NCBI RefSeq assembly: GCF_902362185.1
Contig: NC_044499.1
Span: 13,351,764-13,415,763, forward strand
Source: Chanos chanos
Taxonomy: Eukaryota; Chordata; Actinopteri; Gonorynchiformes; Chanidae
DNA length: 64,000 nt
Direction: 5' to 3'
Part shown: one piece after another, positions 12,480 through 27,446 of the stretch
How the letters are laid out: each line of letters starts with the position of its first letter
How positions within the stretch are numbered: position 1 is the first letter of the stretch
Notes under the pieces: model-generated
Told to the model about the DNA's origin: nothing
The model's input: only the letters and a program-made list of their open reading frames with translations
Databases searched by the model: none
Translations under genes and position numbers: made by a program

Positions 12480-14353
12480 TGTATAGAGTAACAGAGGACA
12501 TATGTGGGAACTCACCCCTCACTTCCACCAAGACTGGCCATGGTTAAAATCTGAGGTTTAGAAGAAAAAAAAAATCTAACTAAAATATCCAATTCATCAT
12601 TTGAAAAAAATGCTCTTTAAAATCAAGAACTTGTGTCTCGCTATGTCAGTAAATGATAAGAGCATAGATATGGTACTATGTGCATTTCACTTAGTAAAAC
12701 TTTAAAAAATGCAAAGGAAGAGTGGCCTTACCAATGGGTCGCATGCTGTTAGCCTTTCCACACAAAGTTTTCACAAACCCACACAGGTTCGGTACCCTGT
12801 ATGGAATCTATCTATGAACTCATACAGTGTCTAGGGACCTGCTCTATTTTAAGTCACCCCCCCCCCCCCCCCCTTGCAGTAGTGAGCTAGCATACGCACA
12901 CGGTAAAGATACAGTTTATAAAAGCACTTGTAACATTTAAAAAAAAAAAAAAAAGAACATATACACACAGAATTGCACATCTCACAGTTAAATGCTAAAC
13001 TGTCTTTGCAAAGCAAACATGCTTCATACACAACAACAAATGGAATGATTAACATAAACCAAGAAGACGTGAGATCACATGACATCGGTTTAAACACAGT
13101 GTATGAGAATAAGAGAAAGAGTATCATAAACACGAAACGATGCCTGTATGAGCTTTGTCTGATTCATTCATGGCTGTTCCAGCTGACTTAATCATAAGCA
13201 AGACAACATGACTAGAACTGAATACACCATTGAAAGTTGAACTGTCAGTGTTGTTATACGGAAACTTAAGAGTTTGTGATCGCATAGGAACTTTGAATGT
13301 GCTGCCTAAAGTTCTTTCAGTTTGGTAAAGGAAAGTTTTGAAACTCCAAAATACTAACTAACTTGGCATTGAAATAACACAACTATCATAGCAAAAAATG
13401 TATGATTCATCATTGGATACTGGAAGGTCACATTATATGATCGTCTTGTTTCACTCAGTCTGCTGTGAATCCACTGTGGTGAATTTGCTCACAATCCGCC
13501 CCCCCCCCCCCCCCCCCACCCCTCCAAAGTTGCCCATAAATTCTAATTTTTCATTAAAAAATTTAACCTACATTTTACTATAAATATAATTAGGCTGCTA
13601 ATAGCTAGTGGTATTTCACTCTTATCAATTTCATGAGACAGACACACACACACACACAAAAAGCCATGCTATGCAGTCCATCTACGAAGTCTGTCTACGG
13701 CCATCTTAAGGGATAATATTTGTGTCAACAACGCAGGAAGTAAAAAAAAAAATGGTGTCTTAAACGTCAGACCAGGGAAAAAAAATGTTAAAATAGAGGA
13801 CAGAACAATAGAAATGCTGATAAACATGTCCAGATTTCCAATGTGACGGATGGCCTGGGGGACTTTTTTGGCAGAAACTTGCTACAAACGTTTTTCAGTG
13901 TTTGAGCCTCTCTTCCTGGCTTTCTGTAAATTGAAGGAACCTACAATCTCCTGTCCGCTTCCAGCTATGAGAAAATTTCAGTGCGTTCTCTTTACGGCCA
14001 AAAGCACTCAGGGACCCATGCTTCCATTCAGAACAGCCAGGGTATTTGACTATTTCGTTTTTTTAAACCTAATTGCTTCAAAGGAGAAAATTCTCAACAT
14101 TCGCAAGACCATATTTGGCTTCTGATTGTGAAGATGCAGTACACTAATCAGCAATGTCTTTAAAAAAAAAGATTTTCATGAATGTAAAAAGAAAAGAAAG
14201 GTGCGCATCAACGTAAAGTCTAAACACTTAATCAGTTATGAAAACATTTGAGTTTTAAGGGCAAAATCTAAAAATTCAAATATCCAGAATAAACATAGTC
14301 TGAGATCAGTAGATGAGTATAAAACAAACATACACAAGCAGAGAAACAGACAG

Positions 14354-14385
<32 letters not shown>

Positions 14386-14612
14386 GAACACACACACAGA
14401 GACAAACAAATGCGTAGAGGGAGTGTATCCTCGGAGAGAGGAGCAGTCATCAGGAGCGGGAACACCGCGTAGCTGCGTCTTTGGGAGTGGGTTTAGGAGG
14501 GTCAGGGAGGTGTGGGGTGGGTATGGAGTAGTTCTGTAACGTGTCCAGTGGTCATGTTTTGGGGCTTTGAGAGAACTTTACACAGCACAGTGGGCCAAAA
14601 GTATAAAGTCAC
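11301..14612. other. Tail-to-tail region between TLE and plpp2
   Basis: The DNA is AT-rich and non-coding, with many A and T runs (12064-12082, 12399-12413, 12449-12475), C runs (12857-12873, 13500-13517) and a CA run (about 14357-14386). It probably holds the plpp2 3' UTR on the minus strand and the end of the TLE transcript on the plus strand. No further gene is recognised. Confidence 0.5.
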
Positions 14613-16316
14613 TCATACAGGCCTTTGGTAGTTGTAATGGTTGTTTCTCTCCGTGTCAGCGATCTGCAGACTGGGTTTCCGCTCCATCTCCTCATTCTCT
14701 CCAGTCTCAGCGTGCTGGCACAGAGGGGGGCGGTCTTTAAAGAAGTCTGATACGTAACGCACCTGCAGCGGGGACAAACGGCAGACATACTTACAAATGT
14801 CTACACCTTTTCTTCTTCTTCTTCTTTTTTTTTTTTTTAAGTCTATGCCTGGAAATAGCTATATTGGAAAAGTCCGTGGGAACACAATACTTGCATGTTA
14901 TACATAAAAATTAAATTTATGACACTGAGAGATTGTTTGTACGCAACAAACAGCCCGTTTCATTGGCTGATTAGTTGATTTCATTGAATTTATAATATGG
15001 CAGAATATTACGTGCATTCGAGAACTAACATTTACATTCTGATAATATAATTTATTTCAGGCTCTACCTTCTGTTCACCCAAACAAAGGGTGTCAATATT
15101 TCTGTCGGCTACTTTATAAATATTGAATAAAAAGAGGTTAATGCTGTCAGTGGTAAAATCTGTAGAGGAGCTTGTGACTCACATTAAGAATTGCAATGAG
15201 CGCCCCCTGTAGGAGGCCCACTAACACATCACTCCAGTGGTGTTTGTAGTCAGACACTCGTGTGTAACCCACATAAATAGCAAACGCCACCAGGAAGAAC
15301 TGGATCGTGGGTCTCAGGAGGCGTGCCCACTTTGACACCATACGTGCCTGGACATATAACTGTACAGATACAGACAGAGGAGAGATTACATAACACTAAA
15401 TGTGCACATAGTATCAAATAACAGTTTTCACATCCGTGGGGGAAAAAAAGAAAAAGTACATTCAAAGACTCTTTCCTATAAAGAGAAGCTGCGTGTGTTT
15501 GCTTGTGGGTCTGCACAAACAGAGAATTCCATAGCTAGACTGTTACAAAATACTCCCAAGTATTCAACAGACGTCTTACATTTGCTTGTTTTAACATGAT
15601 AGCGAAACTAACGTGAAAAAAAAAATAAAAAACCCACGCTGCTGTTAGATGTTACTCTTTCTTTATGTCGTCCAGCATAACGGTGTCTGCTGACATTTGA
15701 GTTGAATTTGCATATCTAATGACACAGATCCTCAGACAGATCCTCTGGCAGCTATTTCAGACTGACTGACTACATCTGTTAGGTCTATTTGTCTGTCCTT
15801 AAAACAATAACAAAAACAAACACAAGCCTTTGGTTCCTCATATACTCACCGCTAGAAACAACATGGAGTACATCCCAAAAGAAGAGTGGCCAGAGTAGAA
15901 GGATAACCTGCCAGAACATGATTTAAATATTTAAATATGAAAAAAAAAACCCCAACAAGTCAGCGTATTTCCTCGTTTTGAAGATGTTATTAGACGCAGT
16001 TGCGTCACACTCTTGGCGTATTTGAGCAATTTCTACAGAACTTTTTTCTCTCCGAGTTTTTTCCCATGAAGTGACACCGTGCTAGAGTACAATAGAGCAC
16101 ACAAACAGTACAACCTCTAAATACTGTGCAGCTCTGCAGAGGCCAGAATAAATTATCAATTTAATACGCATCAAAAAAGGATTTTGAGACGCCATATGTA
16201 AAGTGGAACCAAAGTCATGGTCTTTGGGAAGCAGGAACTGAAAGATACCAGATAAATGATAAAGAAAAAAAAAAACAAACACAGGATGTGAGAGAAGAGC
16301 TGCTGGAACTCTGACT

Positions 16317-16380
<64 letters not shown>

Positions 16381-16851
16381 TGTGTGCGCGTGCGTGTGCT
16401 ACCTGGACTCAGTCACATTGCGTATGTTTCCTGTGCAGTTCAGCTCAGTCATGTAACCTTTACACACGATGGGCTTACAAACATCCATGAAGTTAGGTCG
16501 TGGGCGTCCAATGGTGAACTTGGCCATCTCAGTTAGAGACTGGCTGACGCAGGCTCCAAACAAGAAAGTGCCTACCACTTTATACAGGGCAGACACATAC
16601 CGGTTGAAGTTTGAATTGGAGTACAGTCTCTTTGTGTACACTAGGTAGGCCTCTCCAGACGTGATCTAGAGACAAGAAGGTGAAATGTTGATATATTCCG
16701 ATGACTTATAATCAAAATACAAAATAATACATTTTTATACTGTTTTTATACTTTATAATCTGTACATTGAAATACATATCTATGTATTTATTTGATGATA
16801 AAGATATAGATAGATAGACAGATAGATAGATAGACAGATAGACAGATAGAC

Positions 16852-16912
<61 letters not shown>

Positions 16913-17740
16913 TCAGATTTACAATAACGATGGAGCAGGTGATGGTGACGGCAGCCATCATGCCATGGGAGATGGTGTCTGGTTTGTAGGGGTAACGGAT
17001 GCTCTCGTCATCACAGTAGATGCCACGCTGGTATGGCCGGAAGACAATGGTCATGATCAGGAAGGGCAGCGCGGCTAGCAGTAAAACATATAAACAGGAC
17101 AACAAATGAATGAGTCACACGTCCACTGCTAAAACAGCAGATCACCACTAACATGAGCAGGTTTAACACACGACCGAAAACATACAAGCATCAAAGACCC
17201 TGTCTCATAATAATCTAAGTTACGCAGTCCTGAAACAAAGACAGATGATGAAAGAGAAACACTGGATATCAATCAGAAAAATGAACTATCGCTAGCTGTC
17301 GTTCTCCAGTGTTACAGTATTAGTCGTCACTGCGACTACACTGTCTCTGTAAATGACTAAAGAGGCGGAGAGAGAAATTAGGATATCAAAAGTCAGGAAA
17401 AGTGGCTATCTAGTGGAGGGATGTGCAAACAAGCCACTATCCCCTCTTCAGGAAGACAACAGTATTGACAGAGTCTAGGATCTGGGGGACGTCCTTATCA
17501 CATTGGCAACGGACACACAACTGGAGCCAAGCAGAGCGTTTCGCTTTATATGCTCTTATATGGATATGTTAAATCACTGAAACAGTTTACTAATGTCTGC
17601 ATCATACTCATTTCCCATAGGCAATGAGCACACTGTGCTTTAAACTCTCCGCTGTGAGAAAAAAGGACTTTGCTGACCACCAAAAAACATATTGTGCATA
17701 TTCCCAGCACCAGACACCATCAACAATTACAAGAACACAC

Positions 17741-17773
<33 letters not shown>

Positions 17774-20700
17774 GATGTAAACACAGTATTAGATAGTAAG
17801 TGTGATTGTGCATTCCAAGGTCTCAGTAGTAGCAGGTTATGAGTTATGGATCTCTAAACCATCAACATTTTTTTGATCACATGGTGAGACACAGGGAGAG
17901 ACATGTTTTACATAAGTTACACAACTCTAAGTAATCAGCATTCCTTGATCACACGACGAGATGCAGGGGAAGTCATGTAACTTCAATACAAAATATAATA
18001 TGTTCATCTGGGAGAAATAAAAAAAAATAAGGTCAACAGTTGGTATTAAGGGTTAACAGCTGACGATGTTTTTACTCTGTACTGAACTGCAAAAAACGCA
18101 GGAAAGGTTCACAAAGCTGAATTTAGAGGTTCAGTGTCTGAAGAATAGAGGAAACTCTCACCCTCTACAACTGAAGGCTCATAACAAATATACAATGGCA
18201 CCCGAACATGTTCTTGTACTTTGGCAGTGAGTGTGACCATAAACCTGTCTCCTAAATATGTGAGGAAAACAACTGAGAAGGTTACTAATCCACATTTGGG
18301 AACTTGTAACATTTTAACTGGATTCCTGAACACACATGCTTGTGTTCTAGAACAATCTAAGGCTCAAAAATTAAGCCCCCACAGTCTGACTCATTCACTC
18401 AACATTTCATTCAGTCAGTTCAGCTCCGTCATGTGTCTTCTGCTTTCTTTGTATTGATGCATTTATTTATCTATTTATTTTACAAAAGTTAGAGTCATGC
18501 CTAAAGTCAAGGACCTCAGCAAAAGTCGGCTTCTGATAGAATTTAGCTTAATGTCATTTTATTTAGTCATCCTAGACAACAACCTGAACATGTCCCGCTC
18601 ATCAAACCATAACCAAGGAACAGGGCCTCCTTGGCACCATGAAGTCTGGCCATTGATTTGTATTGGTCTATAAAGATGAAGGAGCTTCTGAACTGTACTC
18701 TGTGTGAAAGAACACCAGCTCAGCTCACTGTAGTCACTGAGAAGGTAGCCCTGACAGATTGGAACATTCCACTACAGATAAGCCAGGAGGGGCTCCATAA
18801 CAACATTAAATGATATCAATGGTCTCCACTGAGTCTCCCTGTTGAGTCTCCAATGCTCTCTGTCCGATTATCAGACCACTGCTGATCATCTTCTTCCTGC
18901 TCATTGTCCAGATCCATTAGTCCAACCTTATCCACTGTCCAGATGATCATGCACAGATTAAGACCTCACTGAACTTATCACCCAGGACATCTTGCTGAGA
19001 CCAGTTTGTACACAAACTAAAAGCTTGGATCTCCACAGCAAGGAGGAGGAAACAGTCAAGGTGCTCTCACTGATACATCAAGTCTTGGACTTGATGTGTC
19101 TTAAGAATGTCTTGTGAGTGGAAACATAGGTGGATAGACATTTAGTATTCAGAGCTGCCTACTCCTAAAATTCTCTGTCCTAACCAAGGTGATCTTCAGG
19201 ACAGTGAGGGGAACTTGTCTGTCAGAGCTGGGGTACCTTGTTTCCTACAAAATTTGTTCAGAGAGGTACCTCTACAAGTTGACTCAGAGATAATAAACTT
19301 CTACAGCATTAGAAGAAATGTAACATTTTTACAGCAAATTAAGATAAAATTCCAGAGTTTTACTTTTAATTGATAAATAAACTCAATCATTTCCATTGGC
19401 GAAAGCTTTGAAGTCTGTGGTTGACCCCTAAAGATGTGGTTTGTTCCAAGGTCACAACCACAGTTTATAAGGGAACTCTCTCCATGCCCAGCACACAAAA
19501 CTAAACGCCCAGACAAATGTTTTTCTAAATAATAAATTAGACATTTTTGGTGTTAATCCAGACCAAACGTCTCCATCCCCCTCTCTGTGAGGCTGTGCTG
19601 CATTTCCAATTTACTTTGGTCAAACTGCCTGTGTACTATGCTGTCAAGTTAATGCTTCCTTCATTCTCTGGGTCATGACAAAATGAACCTATAGAGAATC
19701 CGACAGTTGGAAAATGTAAGACTGCACTTGCAGGAAAACCATAAATAGTGTGTTTTGGTGCCCGGTGCTCTTCAAGAGGAGAGCAGGTGAAGTCATAAGT
19801 AATGGTAACACTGACCTCATTGAGACGTCAGGAAATGAAAGTTTGGTCGTTTCTACCAGTCAATGACTAGCACGCAGTTGTGGGACAGAATGCTTTTTAT
19901 ATTAGTACATTTAGACCCTGGTGGAAAAAAATGATCATGCTAAAATTCACCTGTCAAAGTCTTTAATAGTAATACAAACATCAAACCATACTTCAAAGCC
20001 GTGCAGAAACATGGGCAAAAGACAGCAGGGCCTGGAAGGGACTGGTTGGGAATGGGAAGGGACATGAATCCTGCTTTTGAAATGAATTCTGCTTCACTTG
20101 CTTTTCATGTGAAAATGATTCATTATGTGAAATGCCTCTAGAATGATGATGGTTTTCAAAACAAACAGTTCAGTCATGTAGAGTCCAGCATTTACATGTA
20201 GATATTCCCATGATGAGTAATAGTGGACCAGTAAATAACTTCATAGGATAAAGAAATAATGGGCTGCAGAGATCAGACGCAGTGGATCGTTTACAGGGGT
20301 TTGGTTTGTACTGGGGAAAAAATGCGTCTGCTAAGTGAGGGTTTACTGGATACAGTCTTCGAAGACATAGAGGGCATGCGAGGTGATTATACTCTATGGT
20401 TATCGCTGAGCCGTCCAATGGGAAATCAAATCCATGAGAAATGTGAATAAACAGCCTAAGAAGAAAAATTTTAACACGGGGGCATTTAAGGGAAGTGCCC
20501 CCCCAGAGAATCTAAAAACAACCGAGAATCAAACATCTTGACCTGTTTTGATCCAAAACTCACTGAGAGAGGGGAGGGAGCTGTTATTCCAGGCCACTTG
20601 ATTGTTTTCATTTTCAAAGACTGGGTCAAGCTCCCACGTGAAATATGAGAATGGAGATAGAGAACCAAGAGAAGGCGAGAACTATCTTAAAAAAAAAATA

Positions 20701-21887
20701 AAACAACAACAAAAAAAAACAGTTTTGGCCCTGTCAATTTCAGTTCTCTAAAAACACCCTCGCATCTCAGCAACTTCCAAATTCAGAGGTTCCTCATGCC
20801 CCACAAAGGATTATAATAAGACTGAAAGTGGACAACATGCAAAGAGCAGGCATGTCACAGAGGGTTCCCACTGATGGGACATACAACCATTATTTCTCCT
20901 AATATATATACTTTTTGGGTAGATAAATGTCAAAAGAGTCTAATATTACATTTTCTATATACCAATATGAGGCAAATGATGGATACCTTCTTGAGATGAA
21001 CACTGCTGGCCAGGAAAGTGATGACTGACAGGAATGTGAGCCAATGGACCCTTTGTATCCAAAACCCAATGAAAGAGAGTTTAGGGAAGAAAGGACGGCC
21101 ATTGTTTTTTGAAAGGTTATGCAACCTCATCTCACTATTAAGTTTCAAAAAGGATGACTTTGAAAAAGCAAACAGGCAAAAATTCACAATTGGATACAGT
21201 TTGTCTTCCCCTTGACCTTTCACCTTCACTGCTTTCCCATGCTCACGAAGGAGAAGTCTGGAATAATTCACGTTATTCATCTTTCTTAATCTCACTGATG
21301 CCAAAATATACAAAAATATCACAATGATATCAGTGTACAGCAGCAACAAGCAAGGTCCCTTTCACACTGCTCTGTTTCAATCTCGAAGTCTCACGGCAGT
21401 GAGACCTACTTTTTCTTTACTAAACATTATACCCCAAGCGTGAAAGTCAGATTTTAAATGATTAAAGGGGAAAGAAAGAAAACAAGATAGCGTTTTAGGG
21501 TTGATTTTCCTCCCTTCTCCTTACTGAGAGATATTAACCCACGGTGGGGAAATACTGAAAGCAGTCAAGAGATATTCAGGGTTCTAGAGAACTGATACTG
21601 TTCGCGCTTTAGAAAACGTGGCATTTTAACCTGCCATTGCATGACCTAAATGATCTGAATGTGAGTTTTGGACAGTGGTGCATCACTGATCCAGCTCTCA
21701 TCTCCAAGTGAAAAAGGTGTCATTTTCACACAGGAATGCTACAGCCAGGCTCCCTGCTTCCCCACTCCTAGCTGACGCAGAGAAAAGATATTTGACACTT
21801 AGAATAGTCTTATGTAACAAAGGCCTCATAGCATTACAAAATCAAGAAATCAACAGTCAACATGCTGCAGAACATGATGCAAGAGAA

Positions 21888-21961
<74 letters not shown>

Positions 21962-23250
21962 CAAAGAGAGAGAAGTATATGAATGAGTGGGTGAGTAATT
22001 AGGTGAATATTGTTACCGTGAAAGTGTGTGTTCTGGACTGGTTATTCCAAGAAACAATAAGGAATATCTTGGCAGTGGACACTGTGTGTGTTTTACATTG
22101 ACTGTCCCAATACAGGTGTATTTTTAGCACGCGGTCATGTGGCTGTTCCTATCGTAAATGAGGACAGCAGTGGTAAAGAACACGGAGGAAACTGAAACAG
22201 CAGCAAAAGTGTGAAACCACATTACAGAAGCACGTTTAATAGGCCTCCGTGTACAGCGAAGTGATACAGAATACTCAGAACAAGCACATTCTGGTCACTC
22301 GGTCTGCATTCGGACACATACGCCTTTCTCAACACTCACTTTCATGGTGTTAATTTGCCAAGCTGTTCCACCACACCACTGCTACCACTGTGCTTTCAAA
22401 AACAACAACAACAACAAAACTTCTAAACATCTACTTCTACAAATAAACATCTTAAACACCCTACAGAATGCCTTAGTGTGTATCCGTGGCTTTTTTGAAT
22501 GGAGATTGGGGTCCTGTTCCAGCTCTTAGCATTTTGTGAGTGTCCGTACATGACTCCACAAAATGAGTCTGAGACACCGCTGAGGCCTCACTGTGAACCC
22601 ATGACCACGTCTCATGGAAGAGACAAATGTGACATCCTCCTCTTCAGCGTTTTTAAAACAATGGAAAACATCTGCAGCTGTTGTTATTTTCACAGGAAAT
22701 CAACTTGTCAAGCAGTTCATAAAAGTTGTTCAGCTATGCAATCTAACTAATGTCAAACCTCTAGTCGAGTTACTCGAACTCACAGGGATCACTGAACTCC
22801 ATCCAACTGGCCTTCTTCAGCCATGACCTGGACTTGTGTTGACTTCTTCCTGAAGAGCTTTAGTAACTAAAAGAGCTTTTGGTCTTTCAGGGAAAATGTG
22901 AAGACTCGCACTTCACTCTGTGTTCACTGAGTCATTTTCATGCTGAATCTCATAAATATGTGATTTTCTGACAGGTCAAGCAGATACTGTTTAAAGTCAG
23001 CATCTGGGTAAAATGCTTTAGAATACAGTATGTATACTAAATGTAACAGCTGTTCTTGCTGCTGTTAAATGTGCACATTTGTATGACTGTGCATGTGAGA
23101 GTGTCTGGCTAATGTGAGAATAAAGTGGGATTTTCGTCCTTCTCCTGACTACCAAACTAAAGTTGGTATGCATGTATTTAGAGAACTCTAGCAAAACTAA
23201 TCCACACAGGAGGTTGGTGTCTCTGTGTCCACCCCCACCCCTACCCTTAC

Positions 23251-23303
<53 letters not shown>

Positions 23304-23840
23304 CCAAATCATTTTTTCTCTCTTCTCTCCTTGCTGATTCTTTCTTTCTCCGTTTTCTTCTTTTTCTACTCTCCCTTAATCCTTCTCTTTTGTCTGGTCT
23401 CTCCTTCTTTCTCTCTCTCATTCACTCCTCTCTCTCTTTCATTTCCAACATCCCTCTCTCTCTATATATCTCCTCTCAGTTCTTTTGAGGCCTTTAAAAC
23501 TGCTCTCTTCTCTCCATGCTGATTTTTGCTCTGTGGTTTGTTCATGCATAGCGGGTGCTCAGCGGAGTGAGTAGGTCCCCAGCTAATCCACTGGTCAGAT
23601 TTCACAGTAAGGGACTGGAACAAATTGAAATCTCTTTCGTGTGACTCAGCACTCATTTGGGATCACAAGTCTTAGTTAGAGAACAAAGAGCATGTGAAGT
23701 AGCAGGAAAAGGTGGAAATAAACATTCCACGACATTTTTACTGCTATCTCACCGATCTCCTTCCCGCGCGCTCGGGAAGGTGTGTAGACACGCATACACA
23801 TAAACACAAACGGATATAAATATCTAAATCTGTGGGTGGA

Positions 23841-23883
<43 letters not shown>

Positions 23884-25815
23884 GTATAAATGAATGTTTA
23901 AATTTGTTTATTATGTAAATGATCCAAAGACGACTAGATTAGACAGCTACAGGGAGGTAAAAGGAAAGATAAACAAGGGCGTTAGTGAAAATAATCACAC
24001 AAGTAAAGTTAAAAGGAGGGATGGGCGATTTGAGAAAGAGATTAAAACTTGACTTAAAAGTGAAGGAAGGAGAAAGAAAGATAAACATTCGTCTTAAAGT
24101 TGTCCTGAGTCCCAAAGCATTTGGCAGGGGTACGCTCTGCTAATCCTTGTCTCTTTGTGACACACAATCGTCAGGAAGCCAAACACATCATTCTGAAAGT
24201 GACTATAGTCACAAACCTCAGTGGACATTGAGTCAGTACTCCCAAACAAGACAACGAAAAAAAACCCTCTTCAGTGCTACAGTGTACATTTCATTTCTAT
24301 GTAATTATGTTGTTTCTTGGACAATATCTATTATCTGCACTTTAGAGTCAATGCAACATGAGAATTCATGTTACATTATGTATAAAATTAATGTATTATT
24401 AATATAATTATGTGCAAGTTAATGTAAGTGAATGAGATGCTAATTGACCATCAAAAGCTTGAGATACTTGTGATGGGTCACTGCATCATTTATAGAACAG
24501 AAGATAGTACTCATATTTCCTTCCTCTTCCATGGGACATTTTTATCTGTATGGTCCAAAAAGAAAAAATCTCTCAGTCTCACAATGCACAAATTCTAAAC
24601 TCTAAATAACTGAAAAAAAACAAAAACAAAACACAAACAAAAGCTTAAATTTGACCAAAAAAAAAAGAACCTTGTGTTTCAGGAGACAGTAAAAAAAAAC
24701 ACTGAAATCTCTTCCTCTTCAAAATTGTATCCACCTATATCACTTGTCAGGCACACATCCTAGTTTAGGTAACTCATTACTTCCTCAAAATTCTAAGAAA
24801 CAAGAGCATCGCCAAGAGAAGACACAATGACATGTCAGATAGTGCAATGTATACTGCATTTAAAAAAAAAAAAAACATTTCAAAACATCTCTGAAGGACA
24901 ATGGGTCAAGTGCACATGAGAAAGGAAGAGACTGGGTACTAAAAATCATGGACATAATACCGTCAAAGAATGACCCTTAAGATCACACATTCACATCTAC
25001 ACTCTACATCTAAAGAGCCCACGACGTACTACTGAAATCTCTGTGTCCCAACATAGCCCATATATCCTATACTTCTACTCAATCATCCAGCCACCAGGCT
25101 CCTGCTGAGGGAGGGCCGGTAAATGATGTAATCTGAGTAGGGTGTATGGAGCTCTCTTGAGGATTCAGGCTTAAATGTCACACTGGGGTTTGAGAACAAA
25201 AGCCAAAAACTGCCAGGAGACTGCTGAGATATTCCTTCACAAACAGAAGAATGTCCCACACAAGACAAAACACACAAGGCAGCACGCAGAGCTGAGGTTT
25301 GAAAAAAAATACACTCAACATCAGAGCATTCTGAGGCTGTTCGTTGATATGGAGTATGATTGATGTAAAAAGGATAGGACTTTTTGCATAAGAAATGACT
25401 TGAACTGCCGAGGACTGCTAAGATTGTAGATGAAACAGACTAATTTAACTGTTAAATATTATACTTAGTTATATTTTCTCTCATTTTGTTCCCCACAATA
25501 TTGGTTAAAATGCCTAAACTGCACACCACAACAGTTTTTCTTTTCTTTTCCACAATTTGAAGTTCACATATACTGACTCTTGAAACATGCTAATATCTCT
25601 ACTTCAAGGCATAGTTTGGCATGTTATACAACTCTAAGGCTGGGCACCAACCCCTGTGTTGGTCTTTATCCAGACAAAGAGGTAAACATCCACTGAAAGA
25701 ACACAAGTCAACAGTGAAGAGCTGTGCGGAGCTTCATATCTTCAGAAAAAGTTGTGCTAAAATGTGTGTCGTATGAGTTCAGACAAGTTTCAACAGAGAA
25801 ATCTCTCTATACACA

Positions 25816-25850
<35 letters not shown>

Positions 25851-27446
25851 TCCCACGCACACACCAACACACACCAGTAGAGCAGGAATGTGCAGCCACA
25901 TGCCAGACTAAGGTAAATATTGAGGCCAACTTTGACACAGCTCCTACAAACACATGTGCCAATCATAGTAGCATTTCAATGAGTTCAGTTGGGCATAAGC
26001 AGACAGACTGCACCAGCTGGCACAGGGAATTCCTCACAATTGGACACAAAGTGTTTGCATGAACAGCCGAGGACATGATAGCATAATATGGAGATAATTC
26101 GCCATAGAACAGGAACAAACGACACTGTGTAAGTAATACAGACTTGAGTTTCTGAGGAACAAACAAGAGACAGTACATAACTTAATGTCAAAAGACTTAT
26201 GTAAATGCAGAATACTAAAATACTATGTTCCATTAACTATAAAGAGGCTCCAAAACATATATAAATTGCAACAGTGTTGTCTGCTCATAGTCAAAAAACA
26301 CATCAAAACATATGCAAATAAGAACAGGATTGTGGGGGTGGGAAAACATAGCAAAGGACAGGTTTGCGTAGGATAAATTCATCAGAATCATACGCTCTCA
26401 TTACCTGGTAGGCAATTAAAAGGTTAAATATAACCTTAGTCACAAGAAGAATTGAAAAGTTAAAACTAGGCTTCCATTCCATCTACACAAAAGAGCGAAA
26501 AAGGTTTTTAAATAATATTACTTAACCTTTTCAAAAGTCTGGGTGTTGCCTTGAGTTACAATGAGAGGACAAGCTATTGTTCCCCACCCCGATTACAAAC
26601 TTGACACAATTCACACTAATAGTGACTGATGACTCAGCCAGATGGTAAACCTATAGTTATTGGCAGCCATCTGTGGTAACAACTCAGGCATGACTGCAAA
26701 TTACATAGCACACAGATGTGCCATCAAGGTACAGAGAGATCTGAATGTTGTAAGCCCCACTTAATAGATTGATATTAAGATTATTTTAATTCTACGTTCA
26801 AATCAAAAGTATGTGTGGGCAAATATTTTTGAACAAGAATATTTAGACTCTTTAAATTCTCAGGATATAACTTTTATTAATAAGAAATTCATTTTTAAAA
26901 AAAATTGTTGGAGTAAATATATACACATGAGAAGAATTTAAACCTGTAAGTCTCAGTAGCAAAGCCTACACTAAGAATGTAATTATACATAAGTAATTTT
27001 GTGATCAGATACCAAATGAACTCGAACTAAGTCTAACCACGCGTTAGAGGGTACGCCTCCAGTGAACAGTGCTACCCACAGGTTTTACACGTGAAAAACA
27101 AACCAAGTTGAACTGAAAGATGTCCCGTGAATGTCCGTAAAACGAACATGTTGCTCCTTAATATGTTCTACGACTTTAGCTGTACAACCGTCTGGAAACG
27201 CTGTCGGTCGGGTTTGTACAGGTGAACTGATGTGAACGGATACATATTTAATAACCTGACCACACAGGAGCTGCAGTTCTAGAAAATATACAGCCTTTTA
27301 CGAACCCACACAATGACATAATGTAGTCTAATAACACATACTTGTTATGAAAGCAGTATCTGAAAAATGTTTCGACTTTTAAACTCACCGACGAGTACAC
27401 ACAGAACGTCAACCACAATGAACATCTTCTTTCTCAATTCCGACAT
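14613..27446 (-). CDS. plpp2: Phospholipid phosphatase 2 (lipid phosphate phosphatase, PAP2 family)
   Basis: This integral membrane enzyme removes phosphate from phosphatidate, lysophosphatidate, sphingosine- and ceramide-1-phosphate at the outer face of the plasma membrane or in the lumen. Exons in coding order: 27446-27389, 17074-16923, 16665-16403, 15907-15850, 15359-15183, 14762-14613. Phases agree throughout and give 285 residues (human LPP2 has 288). The three PAP2 signatures are present: C1 KFTIGRPRP (119-127), C2 SGH within SFYSGHSSF (163-165), and C3 with R211, H217 and D221 in [12 protein letters not shown]. Asn sites in NCTG and NVTE lie in the loop before C2, where LPPs are glycosylated. 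Hydrophobic segments match the six-span fold. The exon 5 stretch [20 protein letters not shown] is nearly the mammalian LPP2 sequence, which favours PLPP2 over PLPP1 or PLPP3. It is downstream of the receptor gene on the same strand. Confidence 0.95.
16321..16399. repeat. TG/CG repeat beside the plpp2 exon 3 donor
   Basis: On the coding strand this is a CA-rich tract starting within a few bases of the exon 3 donor (exon end 16403, donor GTAGCA). CA-rich intronic tracts close to donors are known hnRNP L binding sites. Confidence 0.85.
16798..16911. repeat. GATA tetranucleotide microsatellite in plpp2 intron 2
   Basis: About 28 GATA units with some GACA variants. On the coding strand the TATC run begins about 10 bases after the exon 2 donor (GTAAAT at 16922-16917), so the repeat almost touches the splice site. 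Confidence 0.92.
17075..27388 (-). other. Large plpp2 intron 1, no gene seen
   Basis: This 10.3 kb intron separates the short first exon from the rest of plpp2. It holds GA repeats (17740-17775, 21891-21960), a CT repeat (about 23254-23300) and CA repeats (23844-23882, 25810-25850). The longest open frame (139 codons, minus strand, 20930-21349) is AT-rich with no recognised domain. The stretch 18540-19270 is less AT-rich than its surroundings and may be an old transposon remnant, but I could not assign it. Confidence 0.6.
21891..21960. repeat. GA dinucleotide microsatellite
   Basis: About 35 uninterrupted GA units in plpp2 intron 1. Confidence 0.95.

Noticed and set aside
20930-21349. 139-codon open frame on the minus strand in plpp2 intron 1
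   Set aside because: AT-rich, no recognised domain and no splice or promoter context. It is likely chance.
23163-23522. 119-codon Ser/Leu-rich open frame
   Set aside because: It is produced by a CT microsatellite and its surroundings.
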